Assembly (NCBI GenBank): GCA_003242885.1
Contig: QKMZ01000005.1
Coordinates: 310,001 to 374,000, forward strand
Length of the DNA stretch: 64,000 nt
Origin: Candidatus Melainabacteria bacterium
GTDB taxonomy: Bacteria > Cyanobacteriota > Vampirovibrionia > Obscuribacterales > Obscuribacteraceae
Reading direction: 5' to 3'
Part shown: positions 38,962-47,887 of the stretch, piece after piece
Layout: every line of letters starts with the position of its first letter
How positions within the stretch are numbered: position 1 is the stretch's first letter
The notes under the pieces: generated by a model
The model's database searches: none
What the model was told of the DNA's origin: nothing
Seen by the model: only the letters and a program-made list of their open reading frames with translations
Position numbers and translations under genes: made by a program

Positions 38962-38987
38962 GTCTCCAATAGGCTTAGTTGGGAGAC
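38962..38987. terminator. Hairpin after winged-helix gene
   Basis: GTCTCCAA and TTGGGAGAC (one bulged G) with loop TAGGCTTAG, 15 bases after the stop at 38947. No T-tract, so termination is tentative. Confidence 0.4.
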
Positions 38988-39027
38988 GCTCATATCGCCC
39001 TGTGTTTTAATAGGGGGAGGAGTTGCA

Positions 39028-39060
39028 ATGTCAGTGCTGAATGCGTATGGGGGAGGATAG
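39028..39060 (+). CDS. Possible 10-residue leader peptide
   Basis: ATG at 39028 follows a very strong purine-rich ribosome site (GGGGGAGGAG, 39013-39022) and reads ten codons (MSVLNAYGGG) to a TAG at 39058-39060, 13 bases before the DUF389 start. The GGGGGAGGA inside its own last codons could serve the downstream gene. A translated leader controlling DUF389 is possible. Confidence 0.3.
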   Translation: MSVLNAYGGG

Positions 39061-39073
39061 AGTTTGAAGGCAA

Positions 39074-40132
39074 ATGGCGCCACTACTTAAACATGTTGAC
39101 GAAACTCGCCTAGTTTCACTGCAGACAAGACTGGAAGAAATGAGCAGAGTAGATGTGGATTTTCTTCTTCTTCTGTCTGGCTCGAGTTTAATAGCCACAA
39201 TCGGACTCTTTCAAAACAGCCCGGCCGTTATCATAGGCGCCATGATTATTGCGCCCTTAATGCGTCCGCTTGTAGGGCTTTCACTAGCGACCATATCCGC
39301 AGATACGAAGCTTCTGTCGCGTAGCTTAATTACTTTGTCTTTTGGAACAACAACAGCCATTTCACTGGCGATGCTAATCGCTATGTTGTTTCATTCACTG
39401 GAATTGACGCCTGAAATAATGTCTCGAACCAATCCCACCCTGCTGGATTTAGCAGTGGCCATGTTTGCAGGTTCAATTGGCGCATATTGTCAAACAAAAA
39501 AGAAGCTGGCCGATTCTCTGGCTGGTGTCGCAATTTCAGTTGCTCTTGTTCCGCCTCTAGGTGTCGTCGGGATCGGACTTGCATCGGGAAATTTCGTCGT
39601 GTGGTCCGGCGCGCTCTTGCTATACGCAACCAACCTGGTTGGCATCGCTGTCGCTGGTTCTTTAGTCTTTCTTTTCCTGGGCTATACCCCTCTCAAGCAA
39701 GCCAAACGAGGTTTGCTTATCTCAGCAGCGGTAAGCTTGGTACTGGTCATACCTCTGGGTTACAGCATGAAAGAATTGATACTGGAAAACATGATTAGCT
39801 CTAAAGTAAAGACGCTCCTGATGGAAAAGACCTTTACGTTTAAAGGGCTTCAATTGCAAGATGTTCAAGTGAAGCGCTTCAGAAACCCGACGGTGGTAAT
39901 TGCGACGGTGACCGCTCCTGACCAGCCGATTTCAAGCCGGCAGGTAGCGCTCGTACAGGACTTCTTAAGCAGGGAAATCGGAAAAGTCATAGAGTTTAGG
40001 CTGAGAGTAATACCGACAGATGAAATAACAGCAGTCGAGGCTAGACCCAAGGCGGAGCCGGTTTATACAGTGCCTATTGGTGAAGTTGGTGTCAAATTAT
40101 ATACAGCGCCTGCGACTCTAAACTCGCAGTGA
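39074..40132 (+). CDS. DUF389-family membrane protein
   Basis: 352 residues. The DUF389 core is clear: SSLIATIGLFQNSPAVIIGA, MIIAPLMRPLVG and SIGAYC with five to six membrane helices (about residues 27-230). A soluble C-terminal domain (about 235-345) follows. The family is common but its transported substrate or function is unknown. The ATG at 39074 follows GAAGG. Confidence 0.85.
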   Translation: MAPLLKHVDETRLVSLQTRLEEMSRVDVDFLLLLSGSSLIATIGLFQNSPAVIIGAMIIAPLMRPLVGLSLATISADTKLLSRSLITLSFGTTTAISLAMLIAMLFHSLELTPEIMSRTNPTLLDLAVAMFAGSIGAYCQTKKKLADSLAGVAISVALVPPLGVVGIGLASGNFVVWSGALLLYATNLVGIAVAGSLVFLFLGYTPLKQAKRGLLISAAVSLVLVIPLGYSMKELILENMISSKVKTLLMEKTFTFKGLQLQDVQVKRFRNPTVVIATVTAPDQPISSRQVALVQDFLSREIGKVIEFRLRVIPTDEITAVEARPKAEPVYTVPIGEVGVKLYTAPATLNSQ

Positions 40133-40164
40133 GGGTAGCCTTAAGACAGAAGGCAACAGAATGT

Positions 40165-40452
40165 TTATCGATTTGAATCTAAGATGACCACCAAACAGAT
40201 TGAGATCCAAAAGACTACAAGCCCGGAGAAAATTGAGAGGAAAAGAGCGAATGGGTCAGGAGTTGTGTGACCACTAGTTCTAAGAAAGACGGCAGCCAAG
40301 GAAAAAGTTAAACCCAGTCCACTGGCAGCGCCAAAGATCAGAATGACCGCACGGACAAGTCGCCGGGCGATCTTCTTTTTCTCATCTGATTGTCCTAAAG
40401 TATCCGGAAGCATCGCTAAACTCTCTTTGCGAGCGGTCCTATAACGACTCAT
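40165..40452 (-). CDS. Small two-span membrane protein
   Basis: 95 residues: charged N-terminus (SDEKKKIARRLVR), hydrophobic segments about 34-56 and 68-91, and a short tail. No family is recognised. It converges with DUF389 and is divergent from the gene at 40651, with the TTCGCGAA-type repeat between them. Confidence 0.5.
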   Translation of the reverse strand: MSRYRTARKESLAMLPDTLGQSDEKKKIARRLVRAVILIFGAASGLGLTFSLAAVFLRTSGHTTPDPFALFLSIFSGLVVFWISICLVVILDSNR

Positions 40453-40519
40453 TTGAGTCTCAGTGAGTTTGTGCCTCAGTCAGCGCATCTGGAGTGTCTT
40501 GACAAAAATCTAACTGATA

Positions 40520-40539
40520 GATTTTTCGCGAATATTTCG
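40520..40539. promoter_or_regulatory. TTCGCGAA-type tandem repeat (site C)
   Basis: Core TTCGCGAATATTTCG at 40525-40539, with TTTCG elements 11 bases apart and AAGTCTGATTT following, as near site A. It lies in the divergent promoter region of two small membrane-protein genes. Confidence 0.45.
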
Positions 40540-40650
40540 AAGTCTGATTTCCGTCCTGCAAAAGCGTTTTAAAATCAGACTTCATCCTTTTGTTGCGAAG
40601 CCGGATCTTTTGAGTTTCAATGATGGTAGGCGCAATGGAGGCGCCAACCC

Positions 40651-40926
40651 ATGAAAAACGAAACTATTCGTCAAATACGCAATATCCTGTTGAGAACATT
40701 TGCTGTTACTTTTGTCCTCAATCTGTTAATGGCTGCGGCAACTTTCGGCCTTTGGGACACTTGGACGTCTATTACAGGGCAGTGGTTCCACACCGCTCCA
40801 CAGTCGCTCGGCCCACAAATGGTCAACTTCTTTACGGCGACTAAATTCTTCGCCTTATTCGTCCTGCTGGGACCCGCTCTTGCGCTGCACTGGACACTGA
40901 GAGCAGAAGAAAGAAAGGCGGCATAA
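40651..40926 (+). CDS. Small two-span membrane protein
   Basis: 91 residues with GGAGG ten bases before the ATG. Hydrophobic segments lie at about residues 12-33 and 60-81, separated by a Trp-rich loop (GLWDTWTSITGQWF) that probably faces the periplasm. No family is recognised. Confidence 0.55.
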   Translation: MKNETIRQIRNILLRTFAVTFVLNLLMAAATFGLWDTWTSITGQWFHTAPQSLGPQMVNFFTATKFFALFVLLGPALALHWTLRAEERKAA

Positions 40927-40964
40927 TTCCGTATGTGGTACTCACGGTAAAAGCGCGAGCGACA

Positions 40965-41417
40965 TTATCTGACGATGAGCACCGAACAGCGGGCGTTGCG
41001 GACTATCTTCTCCGCATTGGTGCCCAGCAGCGCGCCCCAAATGCTCGAATGTCCGGTGTCGCCTATGATCAGCATGTCCATGCTGTTTTTTTTGACAAAG
41101 TCAACCATCACTGTCGTGGAAGAGCCGGTTGTGATCTCGGCGAATACTTTCACTCCAGCGTTTTCGGCAAGCGTTTTTGCTTTGATTTGCACCCTTTCCA
41201 ATTTTTCTCTTGAAGTTTTGTCGGCTGCTAGTACTTCACTCGCGCTATAAGATGCGTCTACGGACTCCTGAATGGAGACGATATGAAGCTCGGCTACTTT
41301 TGCCGCGGCTTGTTTGACAGCTTCTTCTAGAGCCTTCCAGGAGCTGTCTGAGCCGTCGAGTCCCACCGCTATCTTGTAATTTGTATTCTTGTTTTCTGAC
41401 ACCGTTTTATCCTGCAT
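40965..41417 (-). CDS. Universal stress protein (UspA family)
   Basis: 150 residues: one Usp domain (YKIAVGLDGSDSSWKALEEA at the start, DMLIIGDTGHSSIWGALLGT near the end). The glycine pattern GDTG-x9-GT is that of ATP-binding Usp proteins. Its ATG overlaps the end of the SulP gene by 11 bases, so the two are co-transcribed. Confidence 0.93.
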   Translation of the reverse strand: MQDKTVSENKNTNYKIAVGLDGSDSSWKALEEAVKQAAAKVAELHIVSIQESVDASYSASEVLAADKTSREKLERVQIKAKTLAENAGVKVFAEITTGSSTTVMVDFVKKNSMDMLIIGDTGHSSIWGALLGTNAEKIVRNARCSVLIVR

Positions 41418-43056
41418 CTGATGATTCTTGCACAGAGCTTTCAGTTTCCCATAAATCTATCGCATCAAGCGCTTTTTCGAAACGCTCAAAGCAGTTTCCC
41501 ATGTCAATTTGCGCTCCAATGTCATTGAGGGTTTCTCTTATATGCGGACTTATTCCGACAAAGAGCACCTTGATACCTTTGGCTTGCCATTTCTCAATTG
41601 CTGTTTCGAGTGCAAAGGCTCCCGTTTGATCAACAAGTGGAACATTCAAAAACCGCAAAATCACATATCTGGCGCCAGCAATCTTCTTTTCTACAGCGTC
41701 CGTAAGATTTTTTGCTTCCCCGAAGAAGAGTGGTCCATTTAGAACGTATGAATAGGTGCTTTTGCGCACGTTCTGCGGAATATGTTCGGTTACTTCTTTT
41801 AGCTCTTCTAGACTTTCCAAATTGGTAAACGACGATACTTTCGCGTCAGCAAGCTGTTTGACAAAAAGCACTGAGGCAACGGCCACTCCCACAAGAACTG
41901 CGACAATTAGATCGACAAAAATCGTCAATGCCAAAACAATAAACATGACAATTACGTCAGCTCTTGGAGTCCCCTTAAGACTGCGCAGGACGCGCCAATC
42001 CATGATGCTCAGTCCGACTGTAGTAAGTATTGCCGCCAGAGCGCACAATGGTATTTCAGCGGCGATCTTGCTAAAGCAAATCAGAACCAGGAGCAAAAAT
42101 ATGCCGTGCAAAACGCCGGAAATTGCCGTGCTTCCGCCGGATTTCACATTTACCATAGAGCGCATTGTCGCTCCTGCCCCCGGCAGCCCGCCGATTAAAC
42201 CAGACATCATGTTGCCAATTCCTTGACCGATTAGTTCTTGATCGCTGTTGTGCCTTCGTCCGGTGACTTTATCCAGGACGATGGAAGTGAGAAGTGAGTC
42301 TATGGCACCTAAAAACGCAAGTGTAAGACCGTTTTGCAGCACAAGATGAGTGTCTGCAAAAGTGACACTCGGCAATTTGGGCAGGGGAAGTGTGCCGGGA
42401 ATGTTGCCTATCTTCGGAATCTCGAGTTGAAAAATGTGAGTCAGTGCGGTGGCGGCAACAAGTGCTACAAGAGTGGAAGGAATTCTTCGAGACGCCAAAG
42501 GAAGTAAGTAAATGATAGCCAGTGTTGCAGCACTGATCACAACGGCACTTTTATTGAGCATTTCTGGAAGCGCGGTTAAAGACGTCATTGCCTCTACGAC
42601 ATTTCCTGAGGCTGGCATTCCAAAAAGTGGTGCAATTTCCACTCCGATGATGATGGCACCAATTCCTGTCATAAACCCTGAAATGACCGGATAAGGCATG
42701 TATCGGATTAGTTGGCCGGCTTTTACATATCCCATAGCGATTTGGATCAGTCCTCCAACAATCGCAGAGGCAAATACAAGTTCGGGTCTTCCGGTGGCAG
42801 AAGCAAAAATAGCGCCCGCTACAACGGTCATTGGCCCGGTAGGACCAGAGCACTGCCCGGGGGTTCCGCCGAACATCGCGGCAAAAATTCCACATGCGAT
42901 TGCGCCGTACAATCCCGCAACAGCGCCAATTCCTGAAGCAACGCCAAACGCCAGGCAAAGAGGCAAGGCAACAATTGCTGCCATCAATCCGCCTGTCAAA
43001 TCTCCGAGCGGATTTGCAGTCAGGAGTTTTCTTAATCGAATGGTTTGGGTCGTCAT
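41407..43056 (-). CDS. SulP/SLC26 anion transporter with STAS domain
   Basis: 549 residues: about 11-14 membrane helices in residues 15-420 with the SulP signatures GLYGAIACGIFAAMFGGTPG and GIGNMMSGLIGGLPGAGATM, then a C-terminal STAS domain (about 435-535). Family members carry sulfate, bicarbonate or other anions in symport with Na+ or H+. The substrate cannot be told here. A CTTTCAAAA tandem repeat lies 83-102 bases upstream. Confidence 0.93.
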   Translation of the reverse strand: MTTQTIRLRKLLTANPLGDLTGGLMAAIVALPLCLAFGVASGIGAVAGLYGAIACGIFAAMFGGTPGQCSGPTGPMTVVAGAIFASATGRPELVFASAIVGGLIQIAMGYVKAGQLIRYMPYPVISGFMTGIGAIIIGVEIAPLFGMPASGNVVEAMTSLTALPEMLNKSAVVISAATLAIIYLLPLASRRIPSTLVALVAATALTHIFQLEIPKIGNIPGTLPLPKLPSVTFADTHLVLQNGLTLAFLGAIDSLLTSIVLDKVTGRRHNSDQELIGQGIGNMMSGLIGGLPGAGATMRSMVNVKSGGSTAISGVLHGIFLLLVLICFSKIAAEIPLCALAAILTTVGLSIMDWRVLRSLKGTPRADVIVMFIVLALTIFVDLIVAVLVGVAVASVLFVKQLADAKVSSFTNLESLEELKEVTEHIPQNVRKSTYSYVLNGPLFFGEAKNLTDAVEKKIAGARYVILRFLNVPLVDQTGAFALETAIEKWQAKGIKVLFVGISPHIRETLNDIGAQIDMGNCFERFEKALDAIDLWETESSVQESSDAG

Positions 43057-43138
43057 TGCTTTCGAATTATCTCTTAAGATTAAGGTACTTCATCAAGCTT
43101 TCAGCAGCGGCTTGAGCCGGGTTTGAAAGCACGCAATT

Positions 43139-43158
43139 CTTTCAAAACGCTTTCAAAA
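43139..43158 (-). promoter_or_regulatory. CTTTCAAAA tandem repeat upstream of SulP-UspA
   Basis: Two exact CTTTCAAAA copies (43139-43147, 43150-43158) 11 bases apart on the plus strand, reading TTTTGAAAG toward SulP. Also 105 bases upstream of the divergent KaiB-like gene. Typical spacing for a dimeric OmpR-family regulator. Confidence 0.55.
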
Positions 43159-43262
43159 GTGGTCTTGTTTTTTTTGTTTGTGATTCTTCGTTTTTAACTC
43201 CGCTTTTTACTTCTGTGCGTTGCGCAGATAGCTACACTGCAGAAGCCGCAAAAGGGAAAAAG

Positions 43263-43535
43263 ATGCCACCGATTTTCAAGCTGACTTTGCTAGTTCGCAA
43301 AGACGATTCCGGCAAAGCTCTTTCTGCTCTCTATAGCGCTCTTGAGCATCACGGCTATACAGACTATGAACTGGCTATAGTTGATGTGTGCGAAAAGCCG
43401 ACTTTGGCGAGGTCTTTGGGTGTCATTCATACCCCTGTGATAGTTCGGCACCTTGACTCTGGAAAGCATCTTTATTGTCAAAATCTTGCAGACATCGATC
43501 AGATAAGACAGGCGTTGGGATTCAGAACTGAGTGA
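43263..43535 (+). CDS. KaiB-like thioredoxin-fold protein
   Basis: 90 residues from the ATG at 43263, with AAGGGA ahead. An upstream in-frame ATG at 43215 is unlikely because the added residues are not conserved in the paralogue. The fold matches KaiB (FKLTLLVRKDDSGKALSALY, then YELAIVDVCEKP and HTPVIVRHLDSG). It is most similar to the protein at 28668. It is monocistronic, divergent from SulP-UspA and bounded by a hairpin. A partner is unknown. Confidence 0.8.
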   Translation: MPPIFKLTLLVRKDDSGKALSALYSALEHHGYTDYELAIVDVCEKPTLARSLGVIHTPVIVRHLDSGKHLYCQNLADIDQIRQALGFRTE

Positions 43536-43545
43536 AATGATTTAT

Positions 43546-43567
43546 TAGAAGTGCCTGCGTGCTTCTA
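43546..43567. terminator. Hairpin between convergent genes
   Basis: TAGAAG (43546-43551) and CTTCTA (43562-43567) with a ten-base loop, between the KaiB-like gene and the convergent DUF4239 gene. The stem is short and has no T-tract. Confidence 0.35.
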
Positions 43568-43615
43568 GGAGTGGTGAATTTAGTAGTTTCCTTGCTTGCG
43601 TCCGGCAGAGGGGCT

Positions 43616-44374
43616 CTAATCAAGCGCGTACAGTTTTAGTTGTGTTTCGAAAGCGGAAGGCGTAACCATGACATCGCCATAGAAGGGGTCGTCATAAGTC
43701 ATCAACAAAAACAAATTCAAGCAGATGACGAGGCTGACTATACCTACCATTACAGCTTGGATTTTTATATTTTTCGCATTAAAGAAGTAGGTGAAAAGGA
43801 TGGTAGTTCCGCCACCGAGAAACAGCACAGCCCACAGTTCCACCGGCAAACCGCTGTGAAGAGCTTCAACCCGCAGCCTGCGATTTTCACCTACGGCCTT
43901 CATGCTCTCCAGTAGCGCTGACTGAGCGTTGCTCTGACGCGTGCTCTTCGGTTCGTAATGGGAGCATTCGGCCCAGAGCTCTCGGTAGACTTTCCAGGCT
44001 TCCTTGCTGTCTTGTTTGCTGGCCAGTTTGGGCCACTCGTCCTCGATAACGGTTTTTGCATACTGTTTGCAGAGGCTGCGCAATTTCAATTGATGCTCGC
44101 CACCAATACCTTCAGCGAGTCTGTAGACATTCCCTAAAGCGGAAGCCTCTTGTTGCACGGTCATTCGCGCATCGCCGAATCTTTGCATAGCATCAGCCAC
44201 CATAAAACCCAGCAACACGGCAAATAACATTGCCACAAATTGTGAGTAAGGATCGGTGATATCGTGCTGTACTGCAAGCTCAGGCGCCTTCAGCCAGCGG
44301 CGAAAGTAAATGAGACCCAGTACGGAGCCCATCACAACGGCCAAAACTAAAAGCAATCCTACGTACAGATTCAT
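43616..44374 (-). CDS. DUF4239-family membrane protein
   Basis: 252 residues from the ATG at 44374 (an upstream start at 44455 would add 27 poorly hydrophobic residues). It has N-terminal helices about 3-22 and 40-60, a conserved DPYSQFVAMLFAVLLGFMVA segment, a soluble helical middle, and a C-terminal helix pair (about 185-230). DUF4239 resembles bestrophin-like channels, but no function is proven. It is divergent from the carrier at 44546. Confidence 0.75.
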   Translation of the reverse strand: MNLYVGLLLVLAVVMGSVLGLIYFRRWLKAPELAVQHDITDPYSQFVAMLFAVLLGFMVADAMQRFGDARMTVQQEASALGNVYRLAEGIGGEHQLKLRSLCKQYAKTVIEDEWPKLASKQDSKEAWKVYRELWAECSHYEPKSTRQSNAQSALLESMKAVGENRRLRVEALHSGLPVELWAVLFLGGGTTILFTYFFNAKNIKIQAVMVGIVSLVICLNLFLLMTYDDPFYGDVMVTPSAFETQLKLYALD

Positions 44375-44545
44375 TTTTTTTGCGGCACAGAAAGTCAGAA
44401 TGATAATAGAGCATTTATCGTGCGAGTGTGAGATGTGATTCAAAGCGAGAGGCAAATTACCGAAGGGCGCAAATGTATAATTGACGCATTACTCTTCTGG
44501 TAGCAGTCCGCGTGTGTCTGTGACCACTTCTTTTCAGGAATCACT

Positions 44546-45817
44546 TTGGACTGGAAGCTCATCTTCAGCGTTACGGTATTGCTTCTAACCTACGTCTTTA
44601 TGTTGTGGGAGCGTATACCTCGCGTGGTTACCGCTCTGCTTGGTGCATCTGCTTTAGTTTCCTGTCATGTAATAAGTCAGAAAGAAGCGTTCAACTCTAT
44701 TGACTTCAACGTGATTGCTTTGCTTTTCGGCATGATGATTCTAGTCAATATTCTCAGCCACACTGGACTTCTGAACTGCATAGCCATCTGGTCTGCGAAG
44801 TCGACAGGTGGAAGCCCCTCAAAACTAATATTGGCCTTCTCCACACTTTCCGGCTTTTTATCGGCGTTTCTCGATAATGTCACAACTGTTTTGCTTCTTG
44901 GCACTGTCACCTGTGTTATTACCCGCCGGTTGAAAATGAATCCGGTCCCTTTCCTAATTTGTGAAGCCATTTGCTCGAATGTGGGGGGGACAGCGACATT
45001 GATTGGCGACCCGCCTAACATCATGATTGGCAGCGCCGCAGGGCTTGATTTTTATCAATTTCTAATCACCTTAGCCCCGTTTATTTTGATCATTTTCCCG
45101 GTAATCCTAGGCACTCTTTTCCTCATTTACAGGAAGACACTACAAGGAAGTGCTGACGCAAAAGGAGAGCTGGCTAATTTGTCGGCGAAGGACGAAATTA
45201 CCGATAGACCATTGATGATCAAGGCACTCATCGTGATCTCTATGGTGATAATTGGATTTATCTGTCATGGAATGCTCAACCTGGAAGCTGGTACCATCGC
45301 TGTTGCCGGCGCGTCCGCATTGCTGATTTTTGAGAACAGAAAAAACATTTGGAACGACGTTGAGTGGACTACTATCTTCTTTTTCATAGGCTTATACATC
45401 ATTGTCGGTGCTGTGGAAGCAACCGGTGCTCTTAAGCTGGTCGCACAGGATCTCTTGAGTCTCGTGGGAAAACATAGTCCCTTTGCTGTTTCTATGATGG
45501 TTCTTTGGTTGTCTGCTTTATGCTCGGCCGTGATTGATAACATCCCTTACACTGCAACAATGATTCCTATTGTGGAAACTATTCAAAGCGGAGAATATAA
45601 TCCGACGCTTTGGTGGGCGCTTTCGCTGGGCGCCTGTTTGGGCGGAAACGGTTCGCTTATTGGCGCTACGGCCAACGTTGTTGCTGCCGACATCGCACAT
45701 ACCAATGGTGAGAAAATCACGTTCGCTGAATTCTCATTCGTCGGAATCATTATTACCATCGAAACACTGATTCTCAGCTCAATCTATTTGTTTATTGTTC
45801 AGAAAGGCATTCTGTAG
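44546..45817 (+). CDS. ArsB/NhaD-type ion carrier
   Basis: 423 residues starting with TTG (AGGAA upstream). The two inverted repeats of the ion-transporter superfamily are visible: SAFLDNVTTVLLLGTVT with NVGGTATLIGDPPNIMIGS, and SAVIDNIPYTATMIPIV with GGNGSLIGATANVVAA. Family members include arsenite exporters and NhaD Na+/H+ antiporters. No arsR or arsC is adjacent, so a Na+/H+ or anion role fits the neighbourhood better. Substrate unproven. Confidence 0.85.
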   Translation: MDWKLIFSVTVLLLTYVFMLWERIPRVVTALLGASALVSCHVISQKEAFNSIDFNVIALLFGMMILVNILSHTGLLNCIAIWSAKSTGGSPSKLILAFSTLSGFLSAFLDNVTTVLLLGTVTCVITRRLKMNPVPFLICEAICSNVGGTATLIGDPPNIMIGSAAGLDFYQFLITLAPFILIIFPVILGTLFLIYRKTLQGSADAKGELANLSAKDEITDRPLMIKALIVISMVIIGFICHGMLNLEAGTIAVAGASALLIFENRKNIWNDVEWTTIFFFIGLYIIVGAVEATGALKLVAQDLLSLVGKHSPFAVSMMVLWLSALCSAVIDNIPYTATMIPIVETIQSGEYNPTLWWALSLGACLGGNGSLIGATANVVAADIAHTNGEKITFAEFSFVGIIITIETLILSSIYLFIVQKGIL

Positions 45818-45828
45818 TCAGCGATCTG

Positions 45829-47757
45829 CTATCCCACAATTACTTTGGGACGCCTGCTCGGGTTTCTTTCCACCCGCCGCAAAATCTCGCGAGTTACCGG
45901 AGCTGTTTCACCTTCGCCAAGGAATACATATTTGAAGATGTAGCTTACTGGATTGCCTTCGGTCCAGCCGAAATAGACGTGGGGGATGGTGTTCGTCGTG
46001 TCCCTCAAGTGGAGTAGTGTAGCCGCGATTGCATTTGCTATCGCCGGGCTTTTGCAGCTTAGGACTGGAAAGCCCCCCTCCTTGTGACCGGAAATGAAAA
46101 GTGTTTCTTCATCGAACGCTGAGGGATCGCTAAGTTCTACCTCCATGAAGATGAAATCAACATCTTCGACGTACAGCTTATGCAAGTCTCGCGTTTCAGC
46201 TTCTTTTTCCATGTAGTCCGAACCGCCTGGTCGTCTTGCAAGCAAATGTACCTGGCGATTATGGGCGAGAGATGTTTCTACAAATTCTCTTGCAGCATCG
46301 TCCAGCTTCACTTCTTCGATTCTTAGTTCGAGAGAACGCATAGCTCGAGACAACAAAGATGTACACAAGATCGCCGCAATGAAAAGTGCAGCTATTTGAA
46401 CGCCTTCCGGTCTTTCGACCATGTTTGTGAACAGCGTATATATGAAAACAAAAAAGATTGAGCCATAGAGAAGTCGCCGTAGTGAGCTCTCTTTGCGCGC
46501 TGATAGCACTGCTGCAAAACTTGCGGACGTGAATAAAACTAGGACGCCGGTTGCGTAAGCACCCGCTTGAGCGTCTACATCCGCATTAAAGACCAAAGTT
46601 ACCAAAATGCTTACACCCACGAAGACAAGCACTAACGGTCTTTCAGCTCTTGCCCAATCTGGAGCCATTCCGTATCTCGGCAGGTATCGCGGAACGAGTG
46701 TTAATAAACCAGCCAATGCCGATGCACCAGCGAACCACAAAATCAGGATAGTGCTTATGTCGTAAATAGTTCCTATTGTTTTGCCAAAAAAGTGATGGGC
46801 TAAATATGCTAAAGCCCTACCATTTGCTTCTGCGCCATCTTTGAACAATTCTGGCGGGATCAATACAGCTGTGACAAAGCTACTTCCCAGTAGCCCTAGA
46901 GCCATTATCAGAGCTGCGGTAATAAGCAGCTTCTTGGTGTTCTTAATTCGCCCGATTGGTTGTGATGCTGAATCACCTTCGTCGCCCTTAACCAAAGGCA
47001 TTACAGCGACACCGGTTTCGAAACCCGACATACCTAGAGCCAGTTTTGGAAACAAGAGCATGGACAAGCCAATCATTGTCGGAATATTGTGATGAGCAGA
47101 AAACAGATTGTCTTTCCACTGCTGCAAGTAAATTGGTTTGGCTGCAATTTCCTGGAGGCATTGCCATATAACCACGGTATTGCAGACCACGTAAAGGCAA
47201 ACGATTGCTACAGAAATTCCTATCGCTTCTCGAAAACCTCTTAGAAAAATCAAGCCGAGAACTGCAAGCATGGAAAGCGTGATTGTCATTCTGCTTCCGG
47301 GAAATGACGGAACAAGCGGGTTTTCGACGATGTGTGCGGCCGCATCAGCTGCAGACAAAGTTATGGTGATTATCCAGCTGGTGGCAACGAATCCCAGCAA
47401 CACCAAAATCAAGGTTTTCCCGTGCCAGCCGGGCAGGAGATTCTCCAGCATTGCAATACTGCCCTGCCCAAAAGGACTTTCCCTTGCCACTCGAGAGTAG
47501 AGAGGAACAAGACCGAAAAGGGTCAGAAGTACAACTAGCAATGTGGCAACAGGCGATAAGACGCCGGCAGCCAGGAAGGCTATGCCTGGCTGATATCCAA
47601 GGGTTGAAAAATAATCAACACCTGTCAGGCACATTACTTTCCACCATGCATCCTGATGTGAAGGTTGCAGGTGTTTGCCCGATTCAAGTCCTTTGAAGAA
47701 CCAGCGACTGAGCGCCGAACTTCGCTGTGAGATGTTTAACACGGTTATATGGCACAC
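45829..47757 (-). CDS. APC-superfamily permease, paralogue of 16027-17910
   Basis: 642 residues from a GTG at 47757. A GTG at 47742 (giving MLNISQR, like MLNKLRH in the paralogue) is equally plausible, because an inverted repeat starts four bases before 47757. There are about 12 helices, the signature [20 protein letters not shown], and a C-terminal domain ending [20 protein letters not shown]. It shares clear similarity over its whole length with the first copy, including the soluble domain. The substrate is unknown, with amino acids or K+ as candidates. Confidence 0.8.
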   Translation of the reverse strand: MCHITVLNISQRSSALSRWFFKGLESGKHLQPSHQDAWWKVMCLTGVDYFSTLGYQPGIAFLAAGVLSPVATLLVVLLTLFGLVPLYSRVARESPFGQGSIAMLENLLPGWHGKTLILVLLGFVATSWIITITLSAADAAAHIVENPLVPSFPGSRMTITLSMLAVLGLIFLRGFREAIGISVAIVCLYVVCNTVVIWQCLQEIAAKPIYLQQWKDNLFSAHHNIPTMIGLSMLLFPKLALGMSGFETGVAVMPLVKGDEGDSASQPIGRIKNTKKLLITAALIMALGLLGSSFVTAVLIPPELFKDGAEANGRALAYLAHHFFGKTIGTIYDISTILILWFAGASALAGLLTLVPRYLPRYGMAPDWARAERPLVLVFVGVSILVTLVFNADVDAQAGAYATGVLVLFTSASFAAVLSARKESSLRRLLYGSIFFVFIYTLFTNMVERPEGVQIAALFIAAILCTSLLSRAMRSLELRIEEVKLDDAAREFVETSLAHNRQVHLLARRPGGSDYMEKEAETRDLHKLYVEDVDFIFMEVELSDPSAFDEETLFISGHKEGGFPVLSCKSPAIANAIAATLLHLRDTTNTIPHVYFGWTEGNPVSYIFKYVFLGEGETAPVTREILRRVERNPSRRPKVIVG

Positions 47758-47760
47758 TTT

Positions 47761-47790
47761 GTTTGAAACTGCGTATCAGTGGTTTCAAAC
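47761..47790. promoter_or_regulatory. Inverted repeat GTTTGAAAC/GTTTCAAAC
   Basis: Perfect 9-bp arms (47761-47769, 47782-47790) around a 12-base spacer, immediately upstream of the permease start. The TTTCAAA half-site is the same as in the tandem repeat at 47825. Confidence 0.5.
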
Positions 47791-47824
47791 CTATTCAATT
47801 CAACTGCAAATTTTTTCGCAGCCG

Positions 47825-47844
47825 GCTTTCAAACCGCTTTCAAA
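47825..47844 (-). promoter_or_regulatory. GCTTTCAAA tandem repeat upstream of APC permease
   Basis: GCTTTCAAA at 47825-47833 and 47836-47844, 11 bases apart, about 70-90 bases upstream of the permease. Same motif, period and orientation as at 43139 and 52298. Confidence 0.5.
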
Positions 47845-47887
47845 AACCTCGTTTCGCATATGAAGGCAGAAAATCGAGATAAAAGAG

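Noticed and set aside
16027-47757. Interpreting the two APC permeases as KimA-type potassium importers
   Set aside because: The fold class and gene neighbourhood allow it, but the N-terminal signature differs from KimA as I know it. Recorded only as a possibility.
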